Assembly (NCBI RefSeq): GCF_002209535.1
Contig: NZ_NJIG01000010.1
Coordinates: 124,001 to 188,000, forward strand
Direction: 5' to 3'
Source of the DNA: Achromobacter marplatensis
Lineage (GTDB): Bacteria; Pseudomonadota; Gammaproteobacteria; Burkholderiales; Burkholderiaceae_B
DNA length: 64,000 nucleotides
Made by a program: the position numbers and the translations under genes. Below the pieces are notes generated by a model. That model saw nothing but the letters and a program-made list of their open reading frames with translations. It was not told the origin of the DNA and did not search any database. Every line of letters starts with the position of its first letter. Position 1 is the stretch's first letter. Shown here piece by piece: positions 35,907 to 46,314 of the stretch.

Positions 35907-36002
35907 GGGTATGCCTATATGGAATAAGTAGGATTCTTCGAATTCATTTTATCTATGGGTCACGCAGGCGTAAAACATCAGCTTGTCGCTGGAACCCGTC
36001 TG

Positions 36003-36413
36003 ATGTCTCGCCCTAGTCCTCGTGCCGCCCTCGTCTTGCGCCTTGCGCTGCGCCGCAGCCGCTTGCTGCAAATCGCCCTGATCGTCCTGTTCTCCGTGCT
36101 GGGCCAAGCCCTGGCCAATGCCTTGGGCCTGCCTGTGCCGGGCGGCGTGATCGGCATGGCGCTGGTGCTGGCGTTGCTGGCGACGCGGCGGCTGCGCGTG
36201 CGCAACGTCCATCGCGGCGCGAGCTGGCTGCTGGGCGAAATGCTGCTGTTCTTCGTGCCCGCGGTCATGTCGCTACTGGACCACCGCGAGTTCCTGGGGA
36301 TGCTGGGCGTGAAGCTGCTGGTCGTCATCTTGCTGGGCACAGCGCTGGTCATGGCCGGCACCGCGCTGACCATCGAGCTCTGCTATCGCTGGATGAATCG
36401 CCATGCCGCTTGA
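36003..36413 (+). CDS. cidA: CidA/LrgA-family holin-like protein
   Basis: A 136-residue membrane protein with four helices: 'LLQIALIVLFSVLGQALANAL', 'VIGMALVLALLATRR', 'GEMLLFFVPAVMSLLDHREFLG' and 'LLVVILLGTALVMAGTAL'. The 'PGGVIGM' and 'LFFVPA' motifs are typical of CidA/LrgA. The ATG at 36003 gives the common length; 35955 is an alternative adding 16 residues, and neither has a clear ribosome site. It overlaps cidB by 11 bp. Confidence 0.87.
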   Translation: MSRPSPRAALVLRLALRRSRLLQIALIVLFSVLGQALANALGLPVPGGVIGMALVLALLATRRLRVRNVHRGASWLLGEMLLFFVPAVMSLLDHREFLGMLGVKLLVVILLGTALVMAGTALTIELCYRWMNRHAA

Positions 36414-37095
36414 ATTCAACCAGGTCTTCTGGCCGGCGGCCACGGTCGCGGCCTACGTCTGTGCGCGCCTGTTCTACCGCCGCCATGCGTACTGGTGGAC
36501 ATCGACCCTGGTCGTGGCGCCTGCGCTGCTGCTGGCCTTGGCGATCCTCCTGCACACCGGGTATCGGGACTACATGTCCGGCTCGCATTGGCTGATGGCG
36601 ATGCTGGGGCCGGTCATCGTGGCCTTCGCCTTGCCGCTGTACGAGCAGCGCGTGCTGATCCGGCGCTACTGGCCGGTGCTGGTGGCCGGGGTGGCGGTGG
36701 GCAGCCTGATCGCCGGCGTCAGCGCCTGGATGCTGGGCAGCCTGCTCGACCTGCCTCCGGACCTGCGGCTGAGCCTGCTGCCGCGTTCGGTCGCCACGCC
36801 CTTCGCGGTGGCGGTGTCTTCCCACGTGGGCGGCGTGCCGGACCTGACCGCGGTGTTCGTAATCGTGACCGGCGTGTTCGGCGCGGCCATCGGCCAACTG
36901 ATGCGGCGCTGGCTGCCATTGCGTTCGGCGCTGGCGCGTGGTGCGCTGTTCGGCATGGGCGCGCATGGCGCCGGAACGGCAAAGGCCCGCGAACTGGCGG
37001 CCGAAGAGGGCGCCGTCGCGGGCCTGGTGATGGTGATGGCGGGCTTGTTCAATGTGCTGGTCACCCCCGCCGTCGTGGTCGGCCTGCTGGCCTGA
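36403..37095 (+). CDS. cidB: CidB/LrgB-family membrane protein
   Basis: A 230-residue protein with six to seven helices and the LrgB hallmark 'LPRSVATPFAVAVSSHVGGVPDLTAVFVIVTGVFGA' region and 'RGALFGMGAHGAGTAKARELAAEEGAVAGLVM'-type ending. It acts with CidA in murein hydrolase export, programmed death or small-metabolite transport. Overlap with cidA implies coupled translation. Confidence 0.93.
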   Translation: MPLEFNQVFWPAATVAAYVCARLFYRRHAYWWTSTLVVAPALLLALAILLHTGYRDYMSGSHWLMAMLGPVIVAFALPLYEQRVLIRRYWPVLVAGVAVGSLIAGVSAWMLGSLLDLPPDLRLSLLPRSVATPFAVAVSSHVGGVPDLTAVFVIVTGVFGAAIGQLMRRWLPLRSALARGALFGMGAHGAGTAKARELAAEEGAVAGLVMVMAGLFNVLVTPAVVVGLLA

Positions 37096-37105
37096 CCCGG
37101 AAGCG

Positions 37106-37750
37106 TCAGTGCAGCATTTCCAGCGCCACCGGGTACAGGGACGCCACCAGCAGCAGCGCCATGCTCACATTGAAAGCGCGCACCGCCCAGGGCTTGTGCA
37201 GCACCCGGCGCAGCGCGGTGCCGAAGGTCACCCAGACCCCAATGCTGGGCAGGTTGACGATGCCGCAGACCAGCGTGGCAATCACCAGGTTGGCGAAGAA
37301 ACCGTTCTGCGGCGTGTAGGTCGCCACCACGCCTACGGCCATCACCCAGGCCTTGGGGTTGACCCACTGGAACGCCGCGGCCTGCAGGAACGTGAAGGGC
37401 TTGCCGCGCGCGTCGCCGTCTTCCATGCTGCCCGAATTGGCGATCTTCCAGGCCAGGTAAAGCAGGTACGCGGCGCCGGCGTACTTCAGCACCGTGTACA
37501 GCTCGGGCACTTGCTGAAACACCGAACCCAGCCCGATGCCCACCAGGAAGATCATCAGCGTGAAGCCCAGGTTCACGCCCAGCAGATGCGGCATGCTGCG
37601 GCGGAAGCCGAAGTTCAGGCCGGACGATGCCAGCATGACGTTATTGGGTCCCGGCGTGATGGAGCTGACCAGCGCGAACAGCGCCAGCGGGCCCAGCAGC
37701 GAGGCGGAAGCCAAGGGCACGTCGGCCCAGTTGGTAGGGAGCAGATTCAT
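37106..37750 (-). CDS. LysE/RhtB-family amino acid exporter
   Basis: A 214-residue, six-helix exporter with the family motif 'SSITPGPNNVMLASSGLNFGFRRSMPHLLGVNLGF' region, 'YAGAAYLLYLAWKI' and 'FQWVNPKAWVMAVGV'. The ATG at 37750 overlaps the stop of the EamA gene (ATGA), so the two exporters are made together. Substrate is probably an amino acid or derivative. Confidence 0.93.
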   Translation of the reverse strand: MNLLPTNWADVPLASASLLGPLALFALVSSITPGPNNVMLASSGLNFGFRRSMPHLLGVNLGFTLMIFLVGIGLGSVFQQVPELYTVLKYAGAAYLLYLAWKIANSGSMEDGDARGKPFTFLQAAAFQWVNPKAWVMAVGVVATYTPQNGFFANLVIATLVCGIVNLPSIGVWVTFGTALRRVLHKPWAVRAFNVSMALLLVASLYPVALEMLH

Positions 37751-38667
37751 TTTTTGGTCCTGATAATGGCACGGCGTCCGCCGGCGATAACGGCGATCAC
37801 GGCAGCGGCGAACACGAAGGTCGAAGGCTCCACGGCTTCGCCAAAAAAAGCTGCCGCCGCCACGACCGTCAGGAAGGGCTGCAGCAATTGCACTTGTCCC
37901 ACGCGGGCGATGCCGCCCACGGCCAGGCCGCGGTACCAGGCGAAGAAGCCCAGGAACATCGAACCGAACGCCAGGTAGGCGCAGGCGGAAACGACCGTGG
38001 CGCTGGGCCAGTGCGCCTGTGCGGCCATCCAGCCGACCGGCGCCACCACGACTGGCGCGCTGATCGCCAGCGCCCAGCAGATGGTGCGCGAGCCGCCCAG
38101 CGTGCGCGCCGCGCGGGCACCTTCCGCATAGCCCATGCCGCCCAGCACCACCGCCACCAGCAGCCAAAGGTCGCCTGTGGACAGCGTGCCGTGGCCCTGG
38201 CGCAAGGCAAAGGTCGTGACCAGCGCGGCGCCCACCACCGCCCAGCCCCAGAACGAGGCCGATGGGCGTTCACCGCTACGCAGCGCCGCAAACGCCGCCG
38301 TCGACAGCGGCAGCAAGCCGTTGAACACTGCGCCGTGCGAGGACGACACGCTTTGCATTGCCAGCGTGGAGGCCAGGGGCCAGCCCACCACGATGCCTAG
38401 CGCGGCCAGGATGACGCCGGGCCATTCCTGGCGGTTCGGCCGCCGGCTGCGCGTCAGCCACAGCAGCGCGATCGCCGGCACCGCCGCCACCAGGGCCCGC
38501 CCCAGCCCGACCAGCAGCGGGGCCAGTTCCGAGACGGCCAGCCGCGTCATCGGCAGCGTCAGGGAAAAGACCAGTACACCCAGGAAGCCGTAGCCATAAC
38601 CCTCCCAGACGGAGGGGGGAGCGAGGGACGCCGCCTGGGGGGACGGATAAAGCGTGGATCGGGTCAT
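37747..38667 (-). CDS. EamA-family (DMT) transporter
   Basis: A 306-residue carrier with ten helices in two EamA repeats (about residues 27-150 and 165-300). The start at 38667 (MTRSTLYPS) is followed by a short cytosolic leader. It is divergent from a MocR-type regulator and coupled to the LysE gene, so the three probably form a regulated export unit. Confidence 0.88.
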   Translation of the reverse strand: MTRSTLYPSPQAASLAPPSVWEGYGYGFLGVLVFSLTLPMTRLAVSELAPLLVGLGRALVAAVPAIALLWLTRSRRPNRQEWPGVILAALGIVVGWPLASTLAMQSVSSSHGAVFNGLLPLSTAAFAALRSGERPSASFWGWAVVGAALVTTFALRQGHGTLSTGDLWLLVAVVLGGMGYAEGARAARTLGGSRTICWALAISAPVVVAPVGWMAAQAHWPSATVVSACAYLAFGSMFLGFFAWYRGLAVGGIARVGQVQLLQPFLTVVAAAAFFGEAVEPSTFVFAAAVIAVIAGGRRAIIRTKK

Positions 38668-38768
38668 GACAGCTGCCGGGGAAAGTATGACGGTGATGAA
38701 GTTTTGGGGGCGGGTAAAGCCCGCAGTTGCGGGCATTCCGTATTGCTGTCACTCTACGCATAGTTATC

Positions 38769-38785
38769 GGTACAGTACCGGTACA
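38769..38785 (+). promoter_or_regulatory. MocR-type operator, direct GGTACA repeats
   Basis: GGTACA at 38769-38774 and again at 38780-38785 form a direct repeat exactly 11 bp apart, with GTACC between making overlapping palindromes. Direct-repeat sites in the divergent gap are typical of MocR regulators. It lies 42 bp before the MocR start. Confidence 0.6.
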
Positions 38786-38826
38786 CTTAGGCATATCACT
38801 TTAATCACTGGCCTGGTCGAATCCCC

Positions 38827-40293
38827 ATGACAGTTGCTGCCCCTTCCGCCTCCGCGCCTTCCATGCCCTGGCAGCCCGTGCGCCAGGCCGACGCCTCCCT
38901 GGTGACCCAGCTGGCCGATGGCCTGGCCCGCCGCATCGACGAACAGGGCCTGCGGCCCGGTACCCGGCTGCCCTCCATCCGCAAGATGGCCGAACAGTCG
39001 GGCGTCAGCCGCTTCACGGTCGTCGAAGCGTATGACCGGCTGGTGGCGCGTGGCCTGGTGCAGTCGCGCCGCGGCGCGGGGTTTTTCGTCCGCGCACGCA
39101 GCGGCCCGCTGGCGGCCGTGGCCACCGCGCCCGCCACCACGCTGGCGCCGCCCGCCCGCGTAGACATCGCCTGGCTGCTGCGCAGCATGTTCCGTGAAAC
39201 CAACGCGCCGGGCATGCCGGGCGGAGCCGGCCTGCTGCCGGCCGAATGGCTCGACCCGGACATGGTGGCCAGCGCCGTGCGCGCAGTGGGCCGTTCGGTG
39301 CGCGCTAACCTCGTCAGCTACGGCCATCCGCAGGGCTTTGCGCCCTTGCGCCAGCAGATCGCCGCGTCGCTGCAGAACGACGGCGTGCCGGCGCATCCGG
39401 AACTGAATCTATTGACCACCAACGGCGTGACGCATGGCCTGGACCTGATCGCGCGCCACCTGGTCAAACCGGGTGACACCGTGCTGGTCGAAGACCCCGC
39501 CTGGTTCGTCATCTTCGGCCGCCTGGCCGCATTTGGCGCGCGGCTGATCGGCGTGCCGCGCGGGCCCGACGGCCCGGACATCGCCATGCTGGAACGCATG
39601 GCGGCCGAGCACAAGCCCAAGCTCTTCATCATCAACAGCGCCGTGCACAACCCGACCGGCCACACGCTGTCCGCCGGCGTGGCCTACGACATCCTGCGCA
39701 TCGCCGAGCGCCACGATTTCATGGTGGTCGAAGACGACACCTACGGCGAACTGCATCCCGGCGGCGCCATGAAGCTGGCGGTGCTGGACCGGCTGAACCG
39801 CGTGATCCTGGTCAGCGGCTACTCCAAGATGCTGGCCGCCAGCCTGCGCGTGGGCTATGTGGCCGCCAACCCCGACATCCTGCAAAAGCTGGCCGACCTG
39901 AAAATGCTGGCCGGGCTGACGTCGCCCGAACTGGGCGAACGCGTGGTCCACCGCGTGCTGATGGAAGGGCAGTACCGGCGCCACATCGAGCGGGTGCGCG
40001 CCCGGGTGGACGATGCGCGCCAGCGGTGCCTGAAAGGGCTGTTGAAGCTGGGGCTGACGGTGCCGCACGAACCCAACGCGGGCATGTTCGTCTGGGCCGA
40101 TTGCGGGCGCGACACGGAAGTGCTGGCGCGCGAAGCCGCCGACCGGGGCATGCTGCTGGCGCCGGGCACGCTGTTTTCACCGTCCCAGGCGCCCTCGACC
40201 ATGCTGCGCTTCTCGGTCTCGATCGCGGACGACCGCGGCGTCTGGACAGAATTGGAAAAACTCTTCGCGCAAAACGGCTCCTACAATCAATAA
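38827..40293 (+). CDS. MocR-type regulator: GntR winged helix plus PLP aminotransferase domain
   Basis: A 488-residue fusion. Residues 24-92 are a GntR winged helix ('QLADGLARRIDEQGLRPGTRLPSIRKMAEQSGVSRFTVVEAYDRL'-type); residues 120-480 are a fold-type I aminotransferase domain with the PLP-binding Lys in 'VSGYSKMLAASLRVGY' and 'NSAVHNPTGHTL', 'VEDDTYGEL'. These proteins sense amines or amino acids through PLP. The divergent EamA/LysE exporters are its probable targets. It is not an enzyme in the usual sense. Confidence 0.93.
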   Translation: MTVAAPSASAPSMPWQPVRQADASLVTQLADGLARRIDEQGLRPGTRLPSIRKMAEQSGVSRFTVVEAYDRLVARGLVQSRRGAGFFVRARSGPLAAVATAPATTLAPPARVDIAWLLRSMFRETNAPGMPGGAGLLPAEWLDPDMVASAVRAVGRSVRANLVSYGHPQGFAPLRQQIAASLQNDGVPAHPELNLLTTNGVTHGLDLIARHLVKPGDTVLVEDPAWFVIFGRLAAFGARLIGVPRGPDGPDIAMLERMAAEHKPKLFIINSAVHNPTGHTLSAGVAYDILRIAERHDFMVVEDDTYGELHPGGAMKLAVLDRLNRVILVSGYSKMLAASLRVGYVAANPDILQKLADLKMLAGLTSPELGERVVHRVLMEGQYRRHIERVRARVDDARQRCLKGLLKLGLTVPHEPNAGMFVWADCGRDTEVLAREAADRGMLLAPGTLFSPSQAPSTMLRFSVSIADDRGVWTELEKLFAQNGSYNQ

Positions 40294-40322
40294 TATGCAG
40301 CTGTCTATCTGAAGGAACCGCC

Positions 40323-40667
40323 ATGTCCGCACCCATCAAACCCCTGACCGAAAACTTTGCCGTCGCGCCTCAACTGGGTCCCGACGACATGGCCGATGTC
40401 GCCGCCGCCGGCTACAAGAGCGTGATCATCAACCGCCCCGACTTCGAAGGCGGCCCTGACCAGCCCACCGCTGCCGATGTGTCCAAGGCCGCCGCCGCCG
40501 CCGGCCTGGCAGTCGAATACCAGCCCGTCGTGGGCAGCGCCATGACCGTGTCCGACGTCGTGCGCTTCGCCGAATTGCTCAAGACCCTGCCGGGCCCCGT
40601 GCTGGCCTACTGCCGCACCGGTACCCGCTGCACCAATCTGTTCGCCGCCGCCCAGCAACTGGGCTGA
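40323..40667 (+). CDS. Rhodanese-like/TIGR01244-family sulfur transferase
   Basis: A 114-residue protein with a phosphatase-like fold of the TIGR01244 type: 'FAVAPQLGPDDMADVAAAGYKSVIINRPDFEGGPDQP' opening and the active loop 'AYCRTGTRCTNLF' with Cys followed by Arg-Thr-Gly-Thr-Arg, close to rhodanese loops. It may handle persulfide sulfur. The ATG at 40323 follows AAGGA. It is 29 bp after the MocR gene and may be co-transcribed. Confidence 0.85.
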   Translation: MSAPIKPLTENFAVAPQLGPDDMADVAAAGYKSVIINRPDFEGGPDQPTAADVSKAAAAAGLAVEYQPVVGSAMTVSDVVRFAELLKTLPGPVLAYCRTGTRCTNLFAAAQQLG

Positions 40668-40675
40668 CCCGGTGC

Positions 40676-40736
40676 TTGACGCGTATCAAGCCCGCCCGGT
40701 TCCTTTGATGTGAACCTGGCGGCTTTCCGGTAGCAT
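40676..40736 (+). promoter_or_regulatory. FNR/ANR box and -10 of the universal stress gene
   Basis: TTGAC-N4-ATCAA at 40676-40689 matches the FNR/ANR consensus TTGAY-N4-RTCAA. A -10 TAGCAT is at 40731-40736; the implied start near 40744 puts the box centre at about -61.5, the class I FNR position. Oxygen-limited induction of the Usp gene is predicted. Confidence 0.65.
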
Positions 40737-40766
40737 AAAGATTCCTCTCAAACAGGAGCAGGCAAG

Positions 40767-41231
40767 ATGTTCAAGAAGATCCTGATTCCCACCGACGGTT
40801 CGCCGCTGTCGGCCCAAGCCGCCAACGCGGGCATTTCCTTCGCACGTTCGGTCGGCGCCGAAGTCGTCGCCCTTTACGTGACGCAGCCCTTTGCGGCCAC
40901 GATCGGTTTTGACGGCATGGCTGCGGCCTATGCCATCACCGACGAAGACTACGAAAAGGCCTCGGCCGAGCAAGCCGACAAGTACCTGAAACAGATTACC
41001 GACCGCGCCGACACCGCCGGCGTCAAGTCCGAATCGCGCGCCGTGTCCAACTTCAATGTGGCTGACGGCATCGTTCAGGCCGCCACCGACGCCGGTTGCG
41101 ACCTGATCTTCATCGGCAGCCACGGCCGCAGCGGCCTGTCGCGCCTGCTGCTGGGCAGCGTCACCGCCAAGGTGCTGTCGCTGGCCAGCACCGCCGTGCT
41201 GGTGTATCGCGTCAAGGAAGAAAAGAAGTAA
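40767..41231 (+). CDS. Universal stress protein, UspA family
   Basis: A 154-residue Usp domain protein. It starts 'FKKILIPTDGSPLSAQAANAGISFAR' and carries the ATP-binding motif G-2x-G-9x-G-S/T in 'GSHGRSGLSRLLLGSVT'. A strong CAGGAG precedes the ATG. The upstream FNR/ANR box suggests a role in low-oxygen survival, as for other FNR-controlled Usp proteins. Confidence 0.93.
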   Translation: MFKKILIPTDGSPLSAQAANAGISFARSVGAEVVALYVTQPFAATIGFDGMAAAYAITDEDYEKASAEQADKYLKQITDRADTAGVKSESRAVSNFNVADGIVQAATDAGCDLIFIGSHGRSGLSRLLLGSVTAKVLSLASTAVLVYRVKEEKK

Positions 41232-41270
41232 GCGCCGTCCCGCCCGGCACTACGCCGGTGCATGCGCCGC

Positions 41271-41300
41271 AAAGCCCCTCCGTAGCGAGGGGCTTTTTTT
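41271..41300 (+). terminator. Intrinsic terminator after the Usp gene
   Basis: A 10-bp stem AAAGCCCCTC/GAGGGGCTTT (41271-41280 and 41287-41296) with a 6-base loop and a seven-T tract. Confidence 0.9.
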
Positions 41301-41301
41301 G

Positions 41302-41582
41302 TCTTGTGCCGGCGGACTAATTTTTCCTATGGCAGCCATGAATATCTTTTTCCTGGCGCCTCTTTTCAAGGAAAACAGGGCCTTACGGGGCCAATCTGCC
41401 GTGCAGGCCGCAACCGGCACCGATTGGTTCTTGTATCTTGCCGCGCGGCGCGTAATATTTACGCATCAGCGCGGGCGCGGTTACGCATTCCCCCAGTACC
41501 TCACGCGGCATGGCGCCCGCCGCGGCAGCGCCCGGTCGGGCTTGCCGTATGTGCACAAGTGGTTCACTGCAAGGAAGAGGCC
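41302..41582 (+). promoter_or_regulatory. fusA leader region with promoter
   Basis: This 281-bp gap carries a promoter, TTGTAT (41431-41436) and TAATAT (41453-41458), 16-bp spacer, giving a leader of about 118 nt. I see no coding frame of normal character and no known riboswitch fold. The upstream part is AT-richer than its surroundings. Confidence 0.5.
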
Positions 41583-43694
<2,112 letters not shown>

Positions 43695-43710
43695 CTCCCT
43701 GCCGCGATGT

Positions 43711-44667
43711 TCAGGCCGGGGCGGCCAAGGTGGCTGCCCCCGCCCGCATGCGCGAAGACGCCATCTTCACGCCCATCAAAATCATCACGAAGCCGTAGGC
43801 GTGGAACAGTTGCGGCGTCTCGCCTAGCAAAGGCCACGCCAGCAATGCGGCATACACCGGCACCAGGAACATGGACAGCCCCGCCGTGGCGGGACCGGCC
43901 TGGCTGATCAGACGGCCATACACGTAATAGGCGCCCAGGCTGGGCACCACCGCCAGGAACAGCAGCACGGCCGCCAGGCGCGGGTCCGTCCACGGTGGCG
44001 TGGCGCCGGCCGCGGCTTCGATGCCGGCAAACGGCGCCAACGCCAAGACCCCGCCCAGCATCATCGTTGCCAGCCGGGCGCTGTCCGGTACGGCGGGCAG
44101 GGTCAGGCGTTTCTGCAAGACGGTATAGAACGCCCAACCCGTCGCGGCCAGCAGTACCCACAGGTCGCCCTGGCCGAACGCCAACCGGGTCAGCGCCTGG
44201 AGATCGCCGCGCGACAGCACCACCAGCACGCCGCCCAGCGCCAGGCCCAAACCGGCCGCCCGCAGCGCGGACAGCGGCTTGCGCCAGATCAGCGCTTCCA
44301 GCAAGGCCACCAGGATGGGGCTGCACGAAAAGATCAGCGCGATGTTGGTGGCGCTGGTGGTCTGCGCGCCGATGTATTGCGGTGCCACCGCCACGCCCAT
44401 GCCCAGCACCGCCAGCGGCAGCAGGGCGGGCAAACCACGCCACAAGGCGCGACGGTGCGCGCGCAGGGCAGGTGCCGCGAGCGGCAGCAAGATCAGCAAG
44501 GCCAGCAGCCAGCGGCCGAAGGCAAGGAAAACAGGGGGAAGGCTGGCGTCGTGCGCCCAGCGGGCGGCGACCATATTCGATGCGAATAACGCCGGGGCGG
44601 TCAGGAGCATGGCGGTGCCGGACAGGCCCAGACCGGTTCTTGCGGGTACTGCTGCTGCGTGAGGCAT
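43711..44667 (-). CDS. EamA-family (DMT) transporter
   Basis: A 318-residue, ten-helix carrier with two EamA repeats ('LFASNMVAARWAHDASLPPVFLAFGRWLLALLILLPLA'-type and 'VLLFLAVVPSLGAYYVYGRLISQAGP'-type). It is divergent from an Lrp/AsnC regulator with a nested palindrome between them, so amino acid export under Lrp-type control is likely. The start at 44667 precedes the first helix. Confidence 0.9.
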   Translation of the reverse strand: MPHAAAVPARTGLGLSGTAMLLTAPALFASNMVAARWAHDASLPPVFLAFGRWLLALLILLPLAAPALRAHRRALWRGLPALLPLAVLGMGVAVAPQYIGAQTTSATNIALIFSCSPILVALLEALIWRKPLSALRAAGLGLALGGVLVVLSRGDLQALTRLAFGQGDLWVLLAATGWAFYTVLQKRLTLPAVPDSARLATMMLGGVLALAPFAGIEAAAGATPPWTDPRLAAVLLFLAVVPSLGAYYVYGRLISQAGPATAGLSMFLVPVYAALLAWPLLGETPQLFHAYGFVMILMGVKMASSRMRAGAATLAAPA

Positions 44668-44851
44668 GGTTTCCAGCCGCGCGGATCGGCGCACGGGTTG
44701 CTGCGTTGGAACTGCCGGCGCGCACGCCGGGTTGTGCCGCGGTGCATGCGCCGAAATCCGACGGGCGGGGTAGGGCCCGTCTTGCTGGAAAGTCTACGGC
44801 CGAGGAAACAAAATAGGTTTCCTGATTCACGCTGAATTCAGGGGTTTTGAG

Positions 44852-44891
44852 GAATATCTATCTTGTAGAATTCGCTTCTACAGGGATATTC
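44852..44891. promoter_or_regulatory. Nested inverted repeats, candidate Lrp-type operator
   Basis: TGTAGAA (44864-44870) and TTCTACA (44876-44882) are perfect 7-bp arms around five bases; outside them GAATATC (44852-44858) and GATATTC (44885-44891) form a second perfect pair with its centre 1.5 bp away. The unit lies 20 bp upstream of the Lrp/AsnC start. Confidence 0.6.
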
Positions 44892-44911
44892 TCTTTATCG
44901 GTCCGCCAGCC

Positions 44912-45382
44912 ATGTCCGCCACCCCGAAAATCGACGAAACCGACCGCAAGATCCTGCGTGCGCTGCGCGCCGACGGCCGGCTGACCAATCTGAAGCTTGC
45001 CGAGCAGGTGGGCCTGTCGCCCACGCCTTGCTGGAACCGGGTCAAGGCGCTGGAAGAGGCCGGCGTGATCGAGGGCTATGCGGCCTTGCTGAACCAGAAG
45101 GCGCTGGGGTTGCCGGATACCGTCATGATCGAGGTAACGCTGGAACACCACGACGACGAGTCGCTGGCCCGCTTCGGCGAAGAGATCACCCGGCTGCCGG
45201 AAGTGGTCGAAGCCTTTCTGGTCACGGGCGAATATGACTATCTGATCAAGGTGGCCGTCGCAGGCACCGAGGGCTACGAGGAATTCCTGCGCAAGCGGCT
45301 GTACAAGCTGCGGGGCGTGCGCCACAGCCGCTCTACGTTCGTCCTGCGGCGCTTAAAGCACACGCCGTCGGTGGAACCGTGA
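44912..45382 (+). CDS. Lrp/AsnC-family transcriptional regulator
   Basis: A 156-residue regulator: helix-turn-helix at about residues 8-55 ('DETDRKILRALRADGRLTNLKLAEQVGLSPTPCWNRVKALEEAG'-type) and an RAM ligand domain from about 65 ('VMIEVTLEHHDDESLARF', 'VTGEYDYLIKVAVAG'). It would sense an amino acid and control the divergent EamA exporter and itself. Confidence 0.93.
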   Translation: MSATPKIDETDRKILRALRADGRLTNLKLAEQVGLSPTPCWNRVKALEEAGVIEGYAALLNQKALGLPDTVMIEVTLEHHDDESLARFGEEITRLPEVVEAFLVTGEYDYLIKVAVAGTEGYEEFLRKRLYKLRGVRHSRSTFVLRRLKHTPSVEP

Positions 45383-45394
45383 TCGGGGCGGGGC

Positions 45395-46204
45395 TTAGCC
45401 GCCGATGAATGCTTCGATGGCGCCGTTGAACGCGCGCGGGTTGCCCAGATTCATGCCGTGCGACGACCCGACGACCGTTACGCGGTGCGCGTGCGGCACC
45501 CATTGCGACAGGGCATCCAGCACGGCGGGATAGGGAGTGGGGCTCAGCGCGCCGCCGATCAGGAGCGTCGGCAGTTTCAGGGTGCCGATCTGCTGGGGCG
45601 TCAGGGCTTCGGGCTTTTCTTCCGCCTGGCCGAAAAGGGTGCCGACGTTGTCGCGCACCATCTCCTTGAACCACGGCACCATGCGTTGCCAGGTGTCCGG
45701 CCCCGTCACCGTGTCCACAAACAGCGCCAGGCCTTCCTCGACGTCGCCCTGGCGGATCAGCGCCAACGCGCGCTGGCGAAAGCCGCCGCGCGAATCATCG
45801 CCGCCGGGCAGCGGCAGGCCGGGATCGGCCAAGGTCAGGCTGCGTAGCGCGTCGGGCTGGCGCAGCGCGGCTTCCAGCGCCACGCGCCCGCCGCGGGAAT
45901 GGCCCACCAAGTGGGCGGGGCCGCCGGCGACGGTGTCGATGAATTCCAGCACGTCGCTGGCATGCTGCTCGATCGAAAAGCCGTCGCCTTCGCCGTCCCA
46001 CGTTTCCGGCCAATAGTGGCGCAGGCAAAAAGCCAGCACCCGGAACGACTTGCCCAGCGGGGCCATCTGCGACTTCCAGTAGCGGCAGTCCGACAGCGAA
46101 CCATGCACCAGCACCAGCGGCGTGCCGCTGCCGTACTCGGTGTAGGACATGGCGTAGCCGCCGATCAACGCGGTTTGCAGGGGTAGGACGGGTTCGGAAC
46201 GCAT
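45395..46204 (-). CDS. Alpha/beta hydrolase
   Basis: A 269-residue soluble hydrolase with 'GTPLVLVHGSLSDCRYW' (oxyanion loop), nucleophile elbow 'LVGHSRGGRVALEAA', an acid in the 'LLIGGALSPTPYP' region and the late His in 'VVGSSHGMNLGNP'. It resembles carboxylesterases and C-C hydrolases; no substrate can be named. It is convergent with the Lrp gene and divergent from the YbaK-family gene. Confidence 0.85.
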   Translation of the reverse strand: MRSEPVLPLQTALIGGYAMSYTEYGSGTPLVLVHGSLSDCRYWKSQMAPLGKSFRVLAFCLRHYWPETWDGEGDGFSIEQHASDVLEFIDTVAGGPAHLVGHSRGGRVALEAALRQPDALRSLTLADPGLPLPGGDDSRGGFRQRALALIRQGDVEEGLALFVDTVTGPDTWQRMVPWFKEMVRDNVGTLFGQAEEKPEALTPQQIGTLKLPTLLIGGALSPTPYPAVLDALSQWVPHAHRVTVVGSSHGMNLGNPRAFNGAIEAFIGG

Positions 46205-46314
46205 GGAGGGCAGGAAGGGGAAAGCCAGGTCCGCATTCTAGCCCGTCGCCGCGGCACGCCATCGCCGGCGGCCGCTGATAAACTCGTTCGCAGTCTTTCA
46301 CGGAGTCCGTCACG

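Noticed and set aside
41304-41582. An N-terminal extension of EF-G by 93 codons.
   Set aside because: It would cover the promoter at 41431-41458 and has no similarity to EF-G starts; the ATG at 41583 gives the standard N-terminus.
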